Below are positions 62,404-64,000 of a DNA stretch of 64,000 bases, in pieces. Numbering within the stretch: position 1 is the first letter of the stretch; every line of letters begins with the position of its first letter. The position numbers and the translations under genes are program-made. Source of the DNA: Amycolatopsis umgeniensis (lineage in GTDB: Bacteria > Actinomycetota > Actinomycetes > Mycobacteriales > Pseudonocardiaceae); contig NZ_JACHMX010000001.1 of assembly GCF_014205155.1 (NCBI RefSeq), positions 4,154,001 through 4,218,000 on the forward strand, written 5' to 3'. The notes beneath the pieces were generated by a model, which ran no database searches, had not been told where the DNA came from, and saw nothing but the letters and a program-made list of their open reading frames with translations.

Positions 62404-62955
62404 GTGAGGACGAAACCGACCAAGGAAGAGCTGGCCGCCGCGTACGGCAAGACCATCGACGACGTCATAGCGCCCGATCTGGACGTGCTGTTCTGCGGGA
62501 TCAACCCCGGTCTCTACTCCGGCGCCCTCGGCCTGCACTTCGCCAGGCCGGGGAACCGGTTCTGGCCCGCTCTGCAGCGCGGCGGTTTCACCCCGCGCCT
62601 GCTCGACCCCAGCGAGCAGGACGAGCTGCTCGGGCTCGGCCTCGGCATCACCAACGTCGTCGCACGGACGACGGCACGGGCCGACGAGCTGACACCGGAC
62701 GAATTCCGCGAGGGCGGGCGGCTCCTCACGGCACGGGTCGCCGAATATCGGCCACGCTGGCTCGCCGTGGTCGGGATCACCGCCTTCCGGACCGCGTTCG
62801 GCCTGCCGAAGGCGAAGGTCGGCCCACAGGACGGCGAGATCGGCGACGCGAAGGTCTGGGTCCTGCCGAATCCGAGCGGACTGAACGCGCATTGGACGCC
62901 CGCGGCGCTCGGGGACGAGTTCGGGCGCCTCCGCGCCGAAGTCCACTCTGAGTAG
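62404..62955 (+). CDS. mug: G/U mismatch-specific DNA glycosylase Mug
   Basis: A 183-residue uracil-DNA glycosylase family-2 enzyme removing U or ethenocytosine opposite G. VLFCGINPGLYSG holds the catalytic Asn (NP motif), HFARPGNRFWPAL and GLGITNVVARTTARADEL follow, and LPNPSGLNAHWT is motif 2. GTG 62404 is taken because it follows the CGGGGAGA stretch and gives the family length. Confidence 0.93.
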   Translation: MRTKPTKEELAAAYGKTIDDVIAPDLDVLFCGINPGLYSGALGLHFARPGNRFWPALQRGGFTPRLLDPSEQDELLGLGLGITNVVARTTARADELTPDEFREGGRLLTARVAEYRPRWLAVVGITAFRTAFGLPKAKVGPQDGEIGDAKVWVLPNPSGLNAHWTPAALGDEFGRLRAEVHSE

Positions 62956-63088
62956 TGAACGCGTCAAGTTCTCCCGTCGGCGCGCTCATTCGAGCAAGAG
63001 ATCCACAACCAGCCGATACGCAGAGTTTGCTGCGACGATGCGATACATCTATGAGGGGGATACCGCGTCACGTCCGCCGACCTACTGA

Positions 63089-63105
63089 CTCGTAATAGTT
63101 ACGAG
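63089..63105. promoter_or_regulatory. 17-bp inverted repeat upstream of LuxR gene
   Basis: CTCGTAA-TAG-TTACGAG lies 129 bp upstream of the LuxR-type start in a 278-bp gap (62956-63233) that otherwise shows no gene. An operator or small hairpin. Confidence 0.5.
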
Positions 63106-63233
63106 GTGTTATTTCCGTCCGGTCCCGCAGGGGGGACCGGTTGACGAGGGTGACCACGCCGGGGGGCCATGGGCACCGAATGGACTTCATGTCCTCTCGT
63201 CCGGAGATGACGGGCAGGAAAACGGAGGGGTCC

Positions 63234-64000
63234 GTGACGCGAAGCATCGAGCCGAACCGAACGCAGGCCGGGAGGCCTGGCGGACTGCCACCAGGCGGCC
63301 GAGGTCTTGGCGTGGCCGCCGTCGATCCGATCCCGATCTTCTGCGAGGGCCTGAGTTCACTGGTCCACCGCACGCCGGGCCTGCAGTGGCTCGGGCACGC
63401 GGCCAGTCATCACGCCGCGCTCCAGCTGTGCGAGCAGCTCAAACCGGACGTCATCGTGCTGGATTCGGCGCTCGACCCGAACTGCCACCTGTCCCGGCTG
63501 CTCAGCAACGGCGATCCGGCGCTGGTCATCATCACGCTGGTCCGGGACACCAACCGCACACAGCAGTACCTCGCCGCGGCCATCGCGGCCGGGGTGCACG
63601 CGATCGTGCCGCGGGCGACCGACGGACGGCATCTGACCGAGGCGATCCGGCGGGCGCACAGTGACCGCCGCTACATCGACCCGACGCTGGCCGCGCTGAC
63701 GGCCCGGCCGAAACGTCAGCCCGTGATGCCGAAACCGGGCGACGCCCCCAAACCCGCGACCGCGCGCGGCCTGATGCCGCTTTCGCGGCGCGAGTACCAG
63801 GTCCTGCAACTGGTCGCCGAGGGACTGGAGAACTCCGGGATCGCGAAGATCCTGTTCCTGTCCGTGGAAACCGTGCGGACGCACGTCAAGAGCATCCTGC
63901 GCAAGCTCTCCGCCCGTGACCGGACGCACGCGGTGACCATCGCGTTCCGATCCGGCATCCTGGTGACACATCCGGACGACGCGCACAGCCCGGCGGACGC
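63234..64000 (+). CDS. LuxR family response-regulator-like protein, truncated by window end
   Basis: At least 255 residues, open to the window edge. GTG 63234 follows GGAGGGG. After a Gly/Pro-rich start of ~26 residues comes a receiver-like fold (AAVDPIPIFCEGLSSLVHRTPGLQW, KPDVIVLDSALDP, IITLVRDTN, AAIAAGVHAIVPRATDGRHLTEAIRRA), then a complete LuxR helix-turn-helix (LSRREYQVLQLVAEGLENSGIAKILFLSVETVRTHVKSILRKL in two segments). The DPN/DSALDP site has Asp where phosphorylation would occur, but the acidic pair near the N-terminus is reduced to a single Asp, so it may be an atypical receiver. No kinase is visible. Confidence 0.85.
   Translation, partial: MTRSIEPNRTQAGRPGGLPPGGRGLGVAAVDPIPIFCEGLSSLVHRTPGLQWLGHAASHHAALQLCEQLKPDVIVLDSALDPNCHLSRLLSNGDPALVIITLVRDTNRTQQYLAAAIAAGVHAIVPRATDGRHLTEAIRRAHSDRRYIDPTLAALTARPKRQPVMPKPGDAPKPATARGLMPLSRREYQVLQLVAEGLENSGIAKILFLSVETVRTHVKSILRKLSARDRTHAVTIAFRSGILVTHPDDAHSPAD

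Overview
The window is GC-rich (about 70 percent) and densely coded, with many GTG starts, stop/start overlaps between operon genes, a dnaK-grpE-dnaJ-hspR heat-shock operon with HspR (HAIR) sites, an AAC(2')-type acetyltransferase, F420/FMN (PPOX) family proteins, an orphan DUF742 protein, an MpaB/DUF2236 oxygenase and a mycobacterial-type EtfD. This points to an actinomycete, most likely Pseudonocardiaceae (Amycolatopsis-like). The genus is an inference. The region looks chromosomal: I see no phage, IS element, CRISPR array or plasmid gene. There is one tRNA (Gly, CCC).

Layout. 1-5.7 kb: a truncated DHA2 exporter divergent from its TetR regulator, an F420/FMN protein, a MarR-DHA2 exporter pair whose exporter carries two C-terminal carboxypeptidase-regulatory-like domains, a DedA protein and a VOC protein. 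5.9-13.1 kb: a six-gene CUT2-type sugar import operon (binding lipoprotein, permease, ATPase, PfkB kinase, P-loop kinase, SDR) in which consecutive genes overlap by 1-4 bases. It diverges from a LacI regulator across a perfect 24-bp operator, and a second LacI paralogue without a helix-turn-helix follows. 13.1-25.6 kb: aac(2'), a GH76-like protein, a molybdopterin oxidoreductase, an SpoU methyltransferase, pyrE, a MacB/FtsX-type ABC exporter, a PepSY lipoprotein, an SDR and two uncharacterised exported or membrane proteins.

25.7-39.2 kb: clpB with one HAIR site, an MFS exporter, a MarR gene, two tandem flavohaemoglobins, a chitin/cellulose-type AA10 LPMO followed 10 bp later by a DUF305 lipoprotein, then hspR, dnaJ, grpE and dnaK with two HAIR sites. 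39.2-53.4 kb: a secreted tripeptidyl-type peptidase with two DUF4097 proteins, PEBP, GNAT, TetR/SMR efflux, etfD, DUF742, CDF, CAP, MarR/FAD-monooxygenase, dcd and MpaB. 53.4-64 kb: tRNA-Gly with its own promoter and terminator, YdcF, small uncharacterised proteins, several GNATs, a secreted 5'-nucleotidase, an alpha/beta hydrolase, VanZ, mug and a LuxR-type regulator cut by the window end.

Two themes recur. Many local regulators sit beside their likely targets with clear inverted-repeat operators in the shared promoter. Several gene ends also carry unusually long (17-24 bp), perfect or nearly perfect hairpins, and some of these share short dispersed sequence words, which suggests a genome-specific family of terminator-like repeats. 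The observations most worth following are the LPMO-DUF305 pair (possible copper supply), the LacI paralogue without a DNA-binding domain, the hairpin that buries the ribosome site of a GNAT gene, and the exporter fused to Ig-like domains.
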